NCBI RefSeq assembly: GCF_003185655.1
Contig: NZ_QHJQ01000010.1
Span: 56,238 to 120,237, forward strand
Direction: 5' to 3'
DNA length: 64,000 nt
Origin: Coraliomargarita sinensis
GTDB taxonomy: Bacteria; Verrucomicrobiota; Verrucomicrobiia; Opitutales; Coraliomargaritaceae
Numbering within the stretch: position 1 is the stretch's first letter; the number at the start of each line of letters is the position of its first letter. The position numbers were made by a program, and so were the translations under genes. The notes under the pieces were generated by a model. That model saw only the letters and a list, made by a program, of their open reading frames with translations. It ran no database searches and was not told the DNA's origin. Positions 17,477 through 27,713 of the stretch are shown in pieces.

Positions 17477-19206
17477 GAACGATCCTCCTTTTTCAACTCT
17501 TTGTATTCTTTATTTTGACCGACAATGAAGACAAACAGTGCCGCCACAATGCCAATCAGGCTGACGCTCAGCCATGCCACGGTGTTGGGCTCAATAAACA
17601 AGTCACGCACATAACCGCTGTAGCTGGTCTCCCCGGTTCGCAAATCGATACCGAAAACATTCGCCGCCACCCAGAGCGAAAAGATGATGAGCAGGAAGAG
17701 GGGACTGACATACTTCATGATAAACTTGAAGGCTGCGGGAATGCGGACGGCGGCCCCCTGGTGCGCGAGTTCGAAACCTTTGTCGATCCCCAGAACCCAG
17801 CCGAATATCACAATTTGAATACTGGAGAGCACAAAGATGAGGAAGGTGCCGACCCAGAAGTCCATAGTGTCGAGGGCCTTCACGCTCTCGCTGAAATAAA
17901 CGACGAAGCCACATCCAAGAGCGGTCACCAGACCGAGAAGGGCGACCGATTGCTTGCGGTTGATCTTTAAAGCTTCCTCCAGGAACGCGATGCCCGGCTG
18001 CAGCATGGAGAGCGAACTGGTCACCGCGGCGAGAAAGAGGAGGAAAAAGAAGAGAAAACCGAATAATTCCCCGAATGCCATATTGGCAAAAACCATCGGC
18101 AGGACGTTGAAGCCCAGCCCGAAGGTTCCCATGCCGGCGACTCCGGCTACCCCGAGAAAGGTCACGGCCGCGGGCAGGGTGATCAGCCCGCCCAGGGCCA
18201 CCTCGCAAAACTCGTTCGCACTGGTCGCCGACAGCCCGCTGAGGACGACGTCGTCCTTCTTCGACATGTAGCTGGAGTAGGTGATAATGACCCCGAAACC
18301 CACCGACAGTGAAAAGAAAATCTGCCCGGCAGCGGCCAGCCAGAGCTGTGGGTTGAGCAGTTGTTCGACCATTCCGATGCGACGCACTCGGATGTTTTCA
18401 TCCGTCTCGGCGGTCGATTTTTCCATCGCCAACTTTTCGGCGTCCACCGTTTCGTGGTCGATGATCCAGTCACCTGCTTCGTCTTTCGTCTCCACCACAT
18501 GTTTGACCGGATTCCACATGAAGCCCAGTCCGTTGCTGACGTTGCGTTCCGGCATAGCTGCGTCCGGAGTGCCAAGAGTGAGCACCCGGAAGAGGATAAC
18601 GATCGCGATCAACACCAGCGTAGGCATCGCGTATTTGCAGAAGATTTCGATACCCTTGGAAATGCCCCGGTAGATCAGGACAAAGTTGAGGATAAAAACG
18701 AGCAGCAGGTAGATGCCGACTTGCTTCAATCCGATGCCAAGGGCACTTCCGTTCTCCTTGATGCCGATGAAGCCGCCCCAGAAATCACTCGACTCCTCCA
18801 CGGTGCCGAAATCCATGTTCCCGCAGAGGAAGTTCACCGCATAACCGAGGCACCAGGCCTCGATGTAGACGTAGTACATGTAAATGATCACCGGGATGAG
18901 CACGCCGATCACCCCCAAATACTTAAAGGCCGGCTTGCGGGTGATGTAGTTGAAAATACCCGGTGAGGAGTTAAAGCCGGCTTGTCCGCCGAAGCGCCCC
19001 ATTGTCCATTCCGCCCAGCAGATGGGCAGACCGATTAGCAAAAATGCCAGGAAATAGGCGATCATGAAGGCGCCGCCCCCGTATTCGGCGGCCTGACCGG
19101 GAAACCGGAGAAAGTTGCCCAGTCCGACAGCGCTGCCAGCGACGGCCAGAATCACGCCGACTCTCGAATTCCACGATTCTTTTTTCGATCCCGCCATATC
19201 AAGCAT
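17473..19206 (-). CDS. Sodium:neurotransmitter symporter (NSS) family transporter
   Basis: This 577-residue polytopic membrane protein has the LeuT fold with about eleven to twelve helices. TM1 carries [16 protein letters not shown], the sodium/substrate site region of the family. TM6-TM8 regions are recognisable as [18 protein letters not shown] and [17 protein letters not shown] hydrophilic insertion (about 225-280, rich in Glu/Asp) lies in an extramembrane loop. It likely imports an amino acid with sodium. Two ATG starts (19206 and 19197) are possible. The overlapping 51-aa gene downstream is probably its small subunit. Confidence 0.93.
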   Translation of the reverse strand: MLDMAGSKKESWNSRVGVILAVAGSAVGLGNFLRFPGQAAEYGGGAFMIAYFLAFLLIGLPICWAEWTMGRFGGQAGFNSSPGIFNYITRKPAFKYLGVIGVLIPVIIYMYYVYIEAWCLGYAVNFLCGNMDFGTVEESSDFWGGFIGIKENGSALGIGLKQVGIYLLLVFILNFVLIYRGISKGIEIFCKYAMPTLVLIAIVILFRVLTLGTPDAAMPERNVSNGLGFMWNPVKHVVETKDEAGDWIIDHETVDAEKLAMEKSTAETDENIRVRRIGMVEQLLNPQLWLAAAGQIFFSLSVGFGVIITYSSYMSKKDDVVLSGLSATSANEFCEVALGGLITLPAAVTFLGVAGVAGMGTFGLGFNVLPMVFANMAFGELFGFLFFFLLFLAAVTSSLSMLQPGIAFLEEALKINRKQSVALLGLVTALGCGFVVYFSESVKALDTMDFWVGTFLIFVLSSIQIVIFGWVLGIDKGFELAHQGAAVRIPAAFKFIMKYVSPLFLLIIFSLWVAANVFGIDLRTGETSYSGYVRDLFIEPNTVAWLSVSLIGIVAALFVFIVGQNKEYKELKKEDRS

Positions 19207-19293
19207 GTATCAAGATAAAGCCTTTCAGCACATGCCAGAAAAAAATCTGCGCAAACAGAGTGACTTTATGCCCTCTCCTGTCGTAGAACTTTC

Positions 19294-20409
19294 ATGATGT
19301 CATTAATCGACCGCTACATTTTGAAGGAGTGGCTTGTGGGCTTTGCCCTCACGCTGGGGGTGATTATTGGTATCCTCATCCTCCAGAATATGTATGATTC
19401 GCTCCCCGACCTGCTGGAGGCCAAGGCCACTGCCGGGGAGATTCTCTTCTACTACTCCCTGGCATTGCCCACTTACCTGCCTGCGGTTCTTCCGGTGGCC
19501 TTTCTGGTTTCCCTTCTTTTTTCGCTCGGTAGCTTGCACCGGAATAATGAGATCGTGGCCATGCGTGCCTCGGGCAGCAGCCTTTTTCGAATCAGTCGTT
19601 CGCTCTGGGGGGCGGGGGTTATGCTTTCGGTCCTGCTTTTTTATCTTACTTCGCTGGTGGTGCCCAACGCGGTGGAGCAGGCCCGGACCTTCTACGAGAA
19701 CCTGGAATTCGCCTCCGCTGAAACCACGGAGGAAGTGGAACGAAAGTCCATGCTCTACAATCTCGGCTTCGACAATCGCAAGGACGGGCGGCTGTGGTTT
19801 ATGAACCGCTTCAACGAGCGCGCCTGGCTCGGGCTCGGAGTCAACGTGCACACACGGGATGAAGCGGGTAACGAGTTGAGTCGTATTGCCGCCCGTGAAG
19901 CCTATTACGATGACACCCGCGGAAACTGGGTCTTTCTCGACGGGCGGGAGCTGTTGTTCGATGCCCAGACCGGCGACCCGCTGCGATCGCTCCCGTTCGA
20001 GAAAAAAACTTTTGAAGACTTTGACGAGGACCCGAACCTGATGCTCGGTCTGCACAAGGAGCCAAAGGAGCTTTCACTCTTCGAACTCAAGCGCATCATC
20101 GACGCTGTCCCGGCGGAAGAAAATCCGGCCGTGCATGCTTACGAAGTACGCTACCTTTCACTGCTGGCAGCGCCCTTTAGTTGTCTGGTGGTTGTCGGGA
20201 TTGCCGTGCCCTTTGCCGTTTCCGGAGTGCGGACCAGCCCTATGATCGGGGTGTCCAAATGTCTCGGGTTCTTCGCGATTTTCTACGTGTTGATCAGCGT
20301 GGCCTCGATTCTAGGCGAGCGTCAAATTATCCCGACTGCGCTTGCGGCCTGGCTACCGAATATCGTCATGCTCCTGCTGGCGGTGCGCCTCTTTCGAAAA
20401 GCCCGCTAA
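19294..20409 (+). CDS. LptF/LptG-family LPS export permease
   Basis: This 371-residue protein has the YjgP/YjgQ architecture: three N-terminal membrane helices (about 15-35, 55-80, 100-122), a periplasmic beta-jellyroll domain (about 130-270) and three C-terminal helices. The typical N-terminus LIDRYILKEWLVGFALTL and NNEIVAMRASG are present. LptF/G with LptB move lipopolysaccharide out of the inner membrane toward LptC/A/D. Only one permease is encoded here; the partner must be elsewhere. Its 3' end overlaps that of the convergent sensor kinase by 4 bp. Confidence 0.9.
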   Translation: MMSLIDRYILKEWLVGFALTLGVIIGILILQNMYDSLPDLLEAKATAGEILFYYSLALPTYLPAVLPVAFLVSLLFSLGSLHRNNEIVAMRASGSSLFRISRSLWGAGVMLSVLLFYLTSLVVPNAVEQARTFYENLEFASAETTEEVERKSMLYNLGFDNRKDGRLWFMNRFNERAWLGLGVNVHTRDEAGNELSRIAAREAYYDDTRGNWVFLDGRELLFDAQTGDPLRSLPFEKKTFEDFDEDPNLMLGLHKEPKELSLFELKRIIDAVPAEENPAVHAYEVRYLSLLAAPFSCLVVVGIAVPFAVSGVRTSPMIGVSKCLGFFAIFYVLISVASILGERQIIPTALAAWLPNIVMLLLAVRLFRKAR

Positions 20410-23400
20410 TGGTTGGAGATAAGGTCCGACAATTCCCGAACCAGTTTTAGTGCGGATTCCGCCTGTGTACGGGAGGAGAGGGCAAGTGAAACCTGATTCA
20501 TCTTATCGATGATATCATCGCGCCGCTGCAGGTTGGCTAACCCTCGAAGTTTGTGGAGCGTTGCTTCAGCCTTCGGGTAATCCTTTCCCTCGATACGCGT
20601 GCGTAGCCGTTCGATCTCTTTGCGCATAGATGCCTGGTAACGTGCCTGCAAAGTGAATTTTGAGTCTTGGTCGTTTCCGGCCAGATAACTTAGTAGATCG
20701 GATGCCTTTCTCTTCTTCTCGTGCAGTGGTTGTGTATGCACGATCTGCATAACCTGATCCGGATCCAAAGGTTTTTCCATGAAGTGCTTAAAGCCTGCTT
20801 CAAATGCTTCATGTTCCATCTCGGCAGTCACGTGGGCCGTAAGCGCAATAAAAAGTGGGGGGTGTCCGATGTTGGCCTGCAGGAACTTTCGCACGACTTG
20901 GTGTCCATCAATATTGGGCATGTTGATGTCGAGAATCGCGAGATCAAAGCGTTCTTTAAGAAGTGCCTCCAGGGCAAGTTGGCCGTCTTCTACTTCGCTG
21001 ACCCGCGCGCCAAATTTTTCCAGAAGCTCTCGACAGATGTATCGGTTGAAATCCATGTCATCCGCGACCAGAACATGCTTTCCCAGGAGCGGCTTACCGT
21101 GATCGGACTTCTCCAGTCGCTTTTCGGCCCGGATCGGGCTGCCGAAATCAAAAGGCGCATCCAGAATGAAGCGGGCACCACTGCTGTGGCTACTATCCAA
21201 ACAAATGGTACCGTTCATCCTTTCGGCCATTTGTTTGGCAATGGGCAGACCCAACCCAGTCCCCGCCACTTCACTTTCCCCCGGTCGGCTTAGCCGGGTG
21301 AAATCCTGGAATATGTAGTCCGCATGCTCCTCCGGGATGCCAGGTCCCGAATCTTCGACGGTAAACTTCGCCTGCAGGCTGTCGTTCCGTACTTCGTACT
21401 TCATTTCCAAATGGATGCCACCGGATGGTGTGTATTTGATGGCATTGGAAAGAAGGTTGATTAAAATCTGGCGTAGCATCACAGAGTCACCGATCCATAG
21501 CCGGTCTGTTTTTTGGATACTCAGCTTCACGGCCAAGCCTTTGCTTTCGGCCAGTACCCGATGCATGTCAACGACCTCATGGATCAGTTGCCCGGGATTG
21601 AATGGTAAGGGTCGGACCTCCAACCTGCCCGACTCGATGCTGGAAAAATCGAGCACTTGCCCGAGTAGTTGGTGCAAATGCGCGGCGCATGCGTGAAGAT
21701 GGTTGATACGTGTCTTATCTCTGGCTGGTTCTTGCTTGAGCAATTGGGCAATACCGAGAATGCCGTTCAGGGGGTTGCGGATTTCGTGGCTCATGCTGGC
21801 GAGGAAATTTTGTTTCACGCTATTGGCTTCCCGCAGTTGTTGGTTACTCAGCTTCAATTCTCCGGTCCGCTGGTTAACGATGGCTTCCAGTTCAAGATTG
21901 CGCCTGCGCAGGTGTTGCGTCCAGAGGCGTGCGATAAGGAGGAAGAAAGCAAAGGTCAGTCCGGTATATCCGAGATAAGCGTAATGTGTCCGATACCAGG
22001 GCGGAAGTATCGTGAACGCGTAAGCGGTGCTCGGGCCCGGACGCCCGAGTTCGTCAATGGCCCGCACTTCAAATGTGTAGTCGCCTTCGTATAAATTATT
22101 GAATTCATGTGAAGTCGATTCCGTGAGTGGCGACCATTTATCGCGGAAGCCGAGCAAGCGAGTCTGGTAGCCCTTGGCGCTTAAGGCACTGGCAGGTGCG
22201 GCATAGCTGATTTTTAGGGATTTCTGTGGGAAGCGCCAGTGTGTTTCCGAGGGTAGGGAACCGAAGCCTCCGTAATAAAGACGATCATCAGTCGTTTCAT
22301 GAATCGTGGTCAGATTGACGGGAAGCGAAGGAGGGATTAACAGCTCGGTGATGTCGTAGCGGAAAAGGTCCTTGGTGCCGGCGATCCAAAGGAACTCTTG
22401 TTCATTCCTTTTCTCATGCAAAAGAGCGCGAATCATTCCCAGGTCGTCGAGGCTTTTCAAATTGAGCGGCTGCCAGGTATAGCCGCTTTGATCCTTATGC
22501 CGCAAAATCCCCAAGTGGTGCTCCGAAGGCTTGTTGTTCTGATTGATATAAACGACGGCACCCTCTCGATCGGCACTGGGGCAATAAACAATGTCGCTCC
22601 AAGTGCGGCCGAAATATCCTTGGAGGGCTTCGATGCGATTGAAGTTTTTCTCTTTGGGGTCGAAAGCAAAAAAGCCCCGGTCGGTCGCGGCGACCGCTTC
22701 TTTGCCCAACTGAAGGATTTTTACAAATTGATAGCTTTTGTCCTGCCCGGAATTCAGTGTTAATACTTCTTTGGAGGGGGTGGCTGTTGATTGCCCCTTC
22801 GACGGCCAGTGAATCAATCCGATTTCAAAATCGTTGGTCGAATAGAGTGATGTCTGCGTATCCACTTCAGCCATCGCTACGAAAATATTTTTTGTGTTTT
22901 CAGTCCGGCTCAACCGGACCAATCCGTCTTCGTTCACTTCCCACCGGCTCGCTTCCGGTTCGTCCATGATGTAGAATACTTTAGGCGACCAAAAACTTTT
23001 ATAAATGATCGAAGATACTCGATCGAGCGAAGCGTGGTCGTGTCGCTTCCCGTTCAAAACTGCTTGAAGCCCCTCGCCCTCGGCATAAACTAGGTATCGC
23101 CCACGAGAGATCGGATTGGAGAGCCAGCCTTTGGCTAGACTCGATTCGTTGCTTTGCCCAAGTGTGAAGAGCCTCGTGCTGTTCGAGAGATAGATCTGAT
23201 CCCGATGTCGCTCCAGACTATCCGCTTTTTGCCCATGGCGTGTGTGCCTGCTGGGAGGAATACGATAAATGGTATCCATCGATGTGACCCAGATACTGTC
23301 GTCGCTCGATCTGAATAGACGGTTGGCCGATCGGATTTTATGTTCATTAATCCGTATGGCTTCTCCAGCCGCATCGACCATAAAGAGGCCTTCCGTGAAC

Positions 23401-24275
23401 GCGATAAGTGTTTTATCCTCACTCAATGCAATATGACCGAGCGCTTGTCCCTCGGGGATAGGGTTGTCCAATTCCTTATTCAACGAACCGTTCAGGGCGG
23501 TCCAGATTCCGTTTTTAATCGTCGCCAGGCGGAGCTCGTTTTCATCGGCAGATAGTACGGTGATAATACCGCTGGAGATCGATTCATGTTCCGATAGGAT
23601 CTTTTCTTTTCGATTGCCTCGAAAGCGGTAAAGCCCATCGCCCCGAACATGAAGGTAGAGTTGTCCGTCCAGCCAGGTCGGCAGAATTCGACGATCCACT
23701 TTGAAGTCGTGGCGCTGCCATGAAACTCCATTCCAAACGATGACTTGGAAGCTCGTTATAATATAATGGCATTGATTATCGGAGAAAATATCCCAGATGA
23801 GGCCGTGCTCGTCCCCGTCAAGAACACTGTTCAAGTCGTCGGTCAGGTCGTTGAAATGTAGTTCCCCGGTGGGACCTGCTTCGTAATATCCAAAATGATC
23901 GGTGCCTCCAATCCAGATCCGATTATTTGAATCGATGTATATGGCGACTGCCATCGGCACATAGCCGGTAGCGGGCAACATCTTCCATGCCTCGCCGTCG
24001 TATTGCAGGACACCGGCTTCATTACACACGTAAATGTTGCCACGCGAATCCTCGGCGACCTGATTGGAAAGCTGGGTTCCGGGATGTTCGTGGGGCTCGA
24101 ATTCCGTAAAGGGGACTTCTCCACTCCCGTCGATAAGATGCCATGCGCGCAGTGAAGGCAGTATGCAGAGCCCGACAAAGCAGTAGAAGACGACGAGCTT
24201 ATATTTGACTAGGAATTTCGAGATAGAGTATTTTTCTATCTGGGCAGCCGATACAGTCCTCGATATCGTTTTCAT
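20406..24275 (-). CDS. Giant hybrid sensor kinase: propeller, HK, REC, HPt
   Basis: This 1289-residue protein has an N-terminal membrane anchor or signal (about 25-45) and a long periplasmic region (about 50-690) of beta-propeller-like repeats (for example RGNIYVCNEAGVLQYDGEAW, NRIWIGG). A Y_Y_Y-like domain (about 695-770, ending YEGDYTFEVRAIDELGRPG) and a membrane helix (about 780-805) follow. The cytoplasmic part has HisKA with MSHEIRNPLNG (His near 829), HATPase, a receiver with AILDINMPNIDG (Asp near 1113), and a C-terminal HPt domain with LHKLRG (His near 1240). The layout resembles the one-protein phosphorelays used for glycan sensing, but without an AraC output. It lies directly downstream of the TonB receptor gene on the same strand. 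Confidence 0.9.
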   Translation of the reverse strand: MKTISRTVSAAQIEKYSISKFLVKYKLVVFYCFVGLCILPSLRAWHLIDGSGEVPFTEFEPHEHPGTQLSNQVAEDSRGNIYVCNEAGVLQYDGEAWKMLPATGYVPMAVAIYIDSNNRIWIGGTDHFGYYEAGPTGELHFNDLTDDLNSVLDGDEHGLIWDIFSDNQCHYIITSFQVIVWNGVSWQRHDFKVDRRILPTWLDGQLYLHVRGDGLYRFRGNRKEKILSEHESISSGIITVLSADENELRLATIKNGIWTALNGSLNKELDNPIPEGQALGHIALSEDKTLIAFTEGLFMVDAAGEAIRINEHKIRSANRLFRSSDDSIWVTSMDTIYRIPPSRHTRHGQKADSLERHRDQIYLSNSTRLFTLGQSNESSLAKGWLSNPISRGRYLVYAEGEGLQAVLNGKRHDHASLDRVSSIIYKSFWSPKVFYIMDEPEASRWEVNEDGLVRLSRTENTKNIFVAMAEVDTQTSLYSTNDFEIGLIHWPSKGQSTATPSKEVLTLNSGQDKSYQFVKILQLGKEAVAATDRGFFAFDPKEKNFNRIEALQGYFGRTWSDIVYCPSADREGAVVYINQNNKPSEHHLGILRHKDQSGYTWQPLNLKSLDDLGMIRALLHEKRNEQEFLWIAGTKDLFRYDITELLIPPSLPVNLTTIHETTDDRLYYGGFGSLPSETHWRFPQKSLKISYAAPASALSAKGYQTRLLGFRDKWSPLTESTSHEFNNLYEGDYTFEVRAIDELGRPGPSTAYAFTILPPWYRTHYAYLGYTGLTFAFFLLIARLWTQHLRRRNLELEAIVNQRTGELKLSNQQLREANSVKQNFLASMSHEIRNPLNGILGIAQLLKQEPARDKTRINHLHACAAHLHQLLGQVLDFSSIESGRLEVRPLPFNPGQLIHEVVDMHRVLAESKGLAVKLSIQKTDRLWIGDSVMLRQILINLLSNAIKYTPSGGIHLEMKYEVRNDSLQAKFTVEDSGPGIPEEHADYIFQDFTRLSRPGESEVAGTGLGLPIAKQMAERMNGTICLDSSHSSGARFILDAPFDFGSPIRAEKRLEKSDHGKPLLGKHVLVADDMDFNRYICRELLEKFGARVSEVEDGQLALEALLKERFDLAILDINMPNIDGHQVVRKFLQANIGHPPLFIALTAHVTAEMEHEAFEAGFKHFMEKPLDPDQVMQIVHTQPLHEKKRKASDLLSYLAGNDQDSKFTLQARYQASMRKEIERLRTRIEGKDYPKAEATLHKLRGLANLQRRDDIIDKMNQVSLALSSRTQAESALKLVRELSDLISNH

Positions 24276-24298
24276 GATAGAGTGAAGCGGATACGGAC

Positions 24299-26989
24299 TT
24301 AAAATTCTTTTCGAAGTGAAAGACTGATGCGCCGTCCCTCCAGATTGTAAAGCGAGCTATCATAGCCGTCGGCGAAGGCACCGGCAGCGAAGGGCGGGGC
24401 TTCGTCGGTGACATTTTCGATGCCTAGCGTCAGGGTCGTGCCTGACAGCCAGCCGATCTCACGGGTTGACCATGCGTATTGCGCGATCAGGTCAAGCGTG
24501 GTCCATGAATCGATCTCACGGGGCCGGCTGTCGGCAGTCATGATAGGGTTGTCGTCGAGTGAATGGATGTAGTTGAGGGTCGCGCCCAGAGTTAGGCTGC
24601 CCCGGTTCCAAATTAATCGGGCGTAGCCTTTGTATTCGGGAATTGAGCCGGGACCCTGCACGCTCTCGCTCGGCACCAGCGGGTGCACCAGGCGACCGAG
24701 GAAATCGATCGTTTCGCTATTATTCGACGGTTTGATTTCATAGCGAAAAACCTGATTGATGCCGGCGCTGGCCTCCCATTGGCCAAGCTCGTTTTTGTAT
24801 CGATAGGTAATTTGATAATCAACGCCGTCGGTCAAAACCTCGGCTGTATTGAATCGGGTGGCGAAGATAAAATCTGTCGCACCCTCATTAACAAGTTGCT
24901 GACCGTTGTGGTTCACGGCATCGCGGGTCTCGATCCGGTAGTAATTCACCCGGGCGGTAAGGCCGGGAGCAAAGTCGGGCTCATAGGTGATCCCCAGGTT
25001 TAAGACATTGGATTGTTCCGGCTCCAAATTCGGATTGGCCCCTAATACGGTCGCAAATTGTTGGAGGTTTGGACTGGCATCGCTGCCGGTGTTATAGACC
25101 AGGGAAGCGTAGTTGGTATTGAAGCTCTCGTTTAGCGTTGGCGCTCGGAACGCGGTGCCGAATGAGCCTCTGATTGTTACCTGGCGGATCGGGATAAATT
25201 CAAAGCCTGCCTTATAGACGAACTGGTTGTACTTGTTTTTTCGGGAAGCACTTTCATCGGTATAATTTTCGTAGCGTGCGGCCAGGTGAAGGTTCAATTT
25301 CATTCCATCCCCGTTATCCCCTCCAAGCAACGGGGTAATGGACTCTCCGAAAACGGAAAAAACACTGCGTTCGGCTTCATAGGGGCTATAGCCTGACCAT
25401 GCCCCAGGTATTCCGGGGAAAAGGAAGGAAGGATCGATATCGATGTCGATTTCTTCCTCCCTGAATTCAGCGCCCAACAATACATTGAGCTCACCCGCAG
25501 GAAGTTCAAAGGCAGGCCCTTCGACCATGAAGTCGATGCTACGATACGTCTCCTTGAACGATTCGCGGGCAGAGGTTGCTTCTTCCCGCAGAGCTGCTGC
25601 ATTATTGAAAAACAGCCCGTCGTTCGTGCCCCTGGCGAATGCCATGGCGAAGGGGTTGAAAAACCCGCTGTCAATGCGCTCGATCAGGCCGGTTTTATCG
25701 ACGAGTCCTTCGGTTCGAATATCGAGTCTGGATTGTATTTGCATCACGGCTGCTTCCCAGTCCCACCGGTCCAATTCGCCGCGAAGCCCCAATAGAAGCC
25801 GTTGCGCTTGTTTTTCCGATGGCTTATTCATGTTGCCAAGCTCGAGATTCCGGTAACTCAGGGAATCGATGTCGTCCTCGGGTAAGTCATCGGGGCGATG
25901 CGGGCTGCCCCTGACCGCTTCCAGGACATCCGGGAAAAGAGTCGTGCTCCATGGGGCTGGAGCAAGTCCATTCTCAAAACTGGTTTCGGTGTAGAGCAGT
26001 TCAGTCCAGATCTCGATCTGTTGGGTAAGCTGATGGGTGACATGGGCCATTACGCTCTTCTGTTCCATGGTAGGTGCAGTCGGTGCATAAGTGTTGTAAT
26101 TGAAGCCATCCGGATCGCGAGAGTACGGCGTATAATCGTTTATGGAAGTAGCATAAGTGCCACCCTCCAGAATTAAAGATTGGCCGTTTGCATTCAACCT
26201 TCCAGGGAATGAGTCGCTCCGTTGGTCCGTCCCGCCCTGGTTCCGGAAATCGGCATTCTCGGAAATATGCCGGTCGCGTGCGAAGATTGCGTTTCGCTCA
26301 TACCAGCTTCCCGACAGGACGAGGTGGGTGCTTTCATTGATCTGTTGGCCCGTAAGGAAGGAGAGGCTTTTCTCCGAGGCATCGCCATCGGTTGTGTTGC
26401 TGTAGCTCGCATCGACCCGTTCGCCTATGTAATCCTGATGTAGAAGGAGATTGACCGTGCCGGCAACTGCATCCGATCCGTAAGCCACCGAGGTTCCGTC
26501 GACAGCCACCTGCATTTCACGGATGGCTGCAATTGGAATCAAGTTAAGGTCGGCGAAGCCGCCGTGCTCAAAACCGATTGCGCTGTTACCACCTGCACGC
26601 CGCCCGTTGATCAGGGTAAGCGTGTTGAGGTTGCCCAGGCCGCGCAGATTTGCCCCCGCCGATCCGGTTCCGCCGTTGGTCTGCTTATTCGAGTTGGCAT
26701 AACCGTAGCTATACGGTTGATCGAGTAGGGCTGTGTAGGCGGACTGGTCTCCCCATTTGTAAAAAGTATCGTTATCGATCCGTGTGATTGGAATTTCGGA
26801 ACTAGCGTCCACATTTTTGAAGTTTGAACCGGTCATGACGTAACTCTCCAAGTCGATAATTTTGTCACTGGTACCAAATGTCGTGTTTAGAAAGCCAATA
26901 CTCGCGACCCAGAGAGTGAGCTTCGAAACTGCTGGCCCGTTTCTTGGAAATATCATCATGGCTGGTTTTGGCGCAAATTTGGTTTCCAT
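24299..26989 (-). CDS. TonB-dependent outer-membrane receptor
   Basis: This 896-residue protein has a plug domain (about 50-190: ESYVMTGSNF, then LRGLGNLNTLTLINGRRAGG and VDGTSVAYGSDAVAGTVN) and a C-terminal 22-strand barrel ending in Phe (GRRISLSLRKEF). Aromatic- and Asn-rich strands such as LNLGITYEPDFAPGLTARVNYYR are typical. It would import a bulky ligand across the outer membrane with TonB/ExbBD energy. The ATG at 26989 follows a TTG at 26992. The sensor kinase lies 23 bp downstream and a LuxR-type regulator is divergent, suggesting ligand-dependent control. Confidence 0.93.
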   Translation of the reverse strand: METKFAPKPAMMIFPRNGPAVSKLTLWVASIGFLNTTFGTSDKIIDLESYVMTGSNFKNVDASSEIPITRIDNDTFYKWGDQSAYTALLDQPYSYGYANSNKQTNGGTGSAGANLRGLGNLNTLTLINGRRAGGNSAIGFEHGGFADLNLIPIAAIREMQVAVDGTSVAYGSDAVAGTVNLLLHQDYIGERVDASYSNTTDGDASEKSLSFLTGQQINESTHLVLSGSWYERNAIFARDRHISENADFRNQGGTDQRSDSFPGRLNANGQSLILEGGTYATSINDYTPYSRDPDGFNYNTYAPTAPTMEQKSVMAHVTHQLTQQIEIWTELLYTETSFENGLAPAPWSTTLFPDVLEAVRGSPHRPDDLPEDDIDSLSYRNLELGNMNKPSEKQAQRLLLGLRGELDRWDWEAAVMQIQSRLDIRTEGLVDKTGLIERIDSGFFNPFAMAFARGTNDGLFFNNAAALREEATSARESFKETYRSIDFMVEGPAFELPAGELNVLLGAEFREEEIDIDIDPSFLFPGIPGAWSGYSPYEAERSVFSVFGESITPLLGGDNGDGMKLNLHLAARYENYTDESASRKNKYNQFVYKAGFEFIPIRQVTIRGSFGTAFRAPTLNESFNTNYASLVYNTGSDASPNLQQFATVLGANPNLEPEQSNVLNLGITYEPDFAPGLTARVNYYRIETRDAVNHNGQQLVNEGATDFIFATRFNTAEVLTDGVDYQITYRYKNELGQWEASAGINQVFRYEIKPSNNSETIDFLGRLVHPLVPSESVQGPGSIPEYKGYARLIWNRGSLTLGATLNYIHSLDDNPIMTADSRPREIDSWTTLDLIAQYAWSTREIGWLSGTTLTLGIENVTDEAPPFAAGAFADGYDSSLYNLEGRRISLSLRKEF

Positions 26990-27037
26990 CAATTAAATAT
27001 CTCGAAAACGAAAATTACCATTCGTAGGGTACGTGAC

Positions 27038-27709
27038 ATGAAGGCGTTAATAGTTGAAGACGAGGAGATCGTAAGGGAACTTCTCGAAAGCGTAGCCTTG
27101 AGAGAATTTGAGTTTGATGTCGTCAAAGGTGAAGCTGACGGCGAATCCGCATGGAAGACTTTTGCCGCTGAGCCATTTCATTTCGTAGTTTTGGATCTGC
27201 TGCTTCCAAAACTGGATGGACTTGCGCTTGCCCGGCGCATGCTGGAGGCGGTTCCTGAAATTAGAATCCTGGCCCTTTCAAGCGAATGTGATGACTATGT
27301 GGTCCGTGAAGTCCAACGCAGCGGTATTCTCGGGTTTGTTGATAAGAACGAAATGTCGCTTGAGGTGCTTTTTGAAGCTTACAACGAAGTTTCTGCAGGC
27401 TGCGTCTTTCATTCGCCTAATGTTCAGGACAAGATTTTGCATTTGTGGCAAGATCCTGATGCCTATTACAAACTTCTATCAGAGAAGGAGTTTCAAATCG
27501 TTCGTTCGGTTTCGATGGGAGAAAGTAATGAGGGCATCGCCAAGGAGCTTGGAGTCAGCCCCCTTGCGGTTCGTCGCCACAAGAATATTGCGATGAAAAA
27601 ACTCGGAGTCAGTGATGAGGCCAGCTTGCTTCGTTTCGCCCTCGAGAAAGGGATTATTAAGAATAAGAGCGGGTTGAACTGGACAGCCGGGGGCCATCAC
27701 CAATTCTAA
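27038..27709 (+). CDS. NarL/FixJ-type response regulator with LuxR HTH
   Basis: This 223-residue protein has an N-terminal receiver (about 1-120) with the acidic pocket VEDEE, phosphoacceptor Asp at about residue 53 (VVLDLLLPKLDG) and a Lys in GFVDKNE. The LuxR-type DNA-binding domain (about 148-210) shows LSEKEFQIVRSVSMGESNEGIAKELGVSP-type spacing in pieces: LSEKE, NEGIAKELGVS, VRRHKNIAMKKLGV. It is divergent from the TonB receptor gene with a 48-bp gap and may regulate it. The giant kinase next door could be its phosphodonor through its HPt domain. Confidence 0.9.
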   Translation: MKALIVEDEEIVRELLESVALREFEFDVVKGEADGESAWKTFAAEPFHFVVLDLLLPKLDGLALARRMLEAVPEIRILALSSECDDYVVREVQRSGILGFVDKNEMSLEVLFEAYNEVSAGCVFHSPNVQDKILHLWQDPDAYYKLLSEKEFQIVRSVSMGESNEGIAKELGVSPLAVRRHKNIAMKKLGVSDEASLLRFALEKGIIKNKSGLNWTAGGHHQF

Positions 27710-27713
27710 TTTG

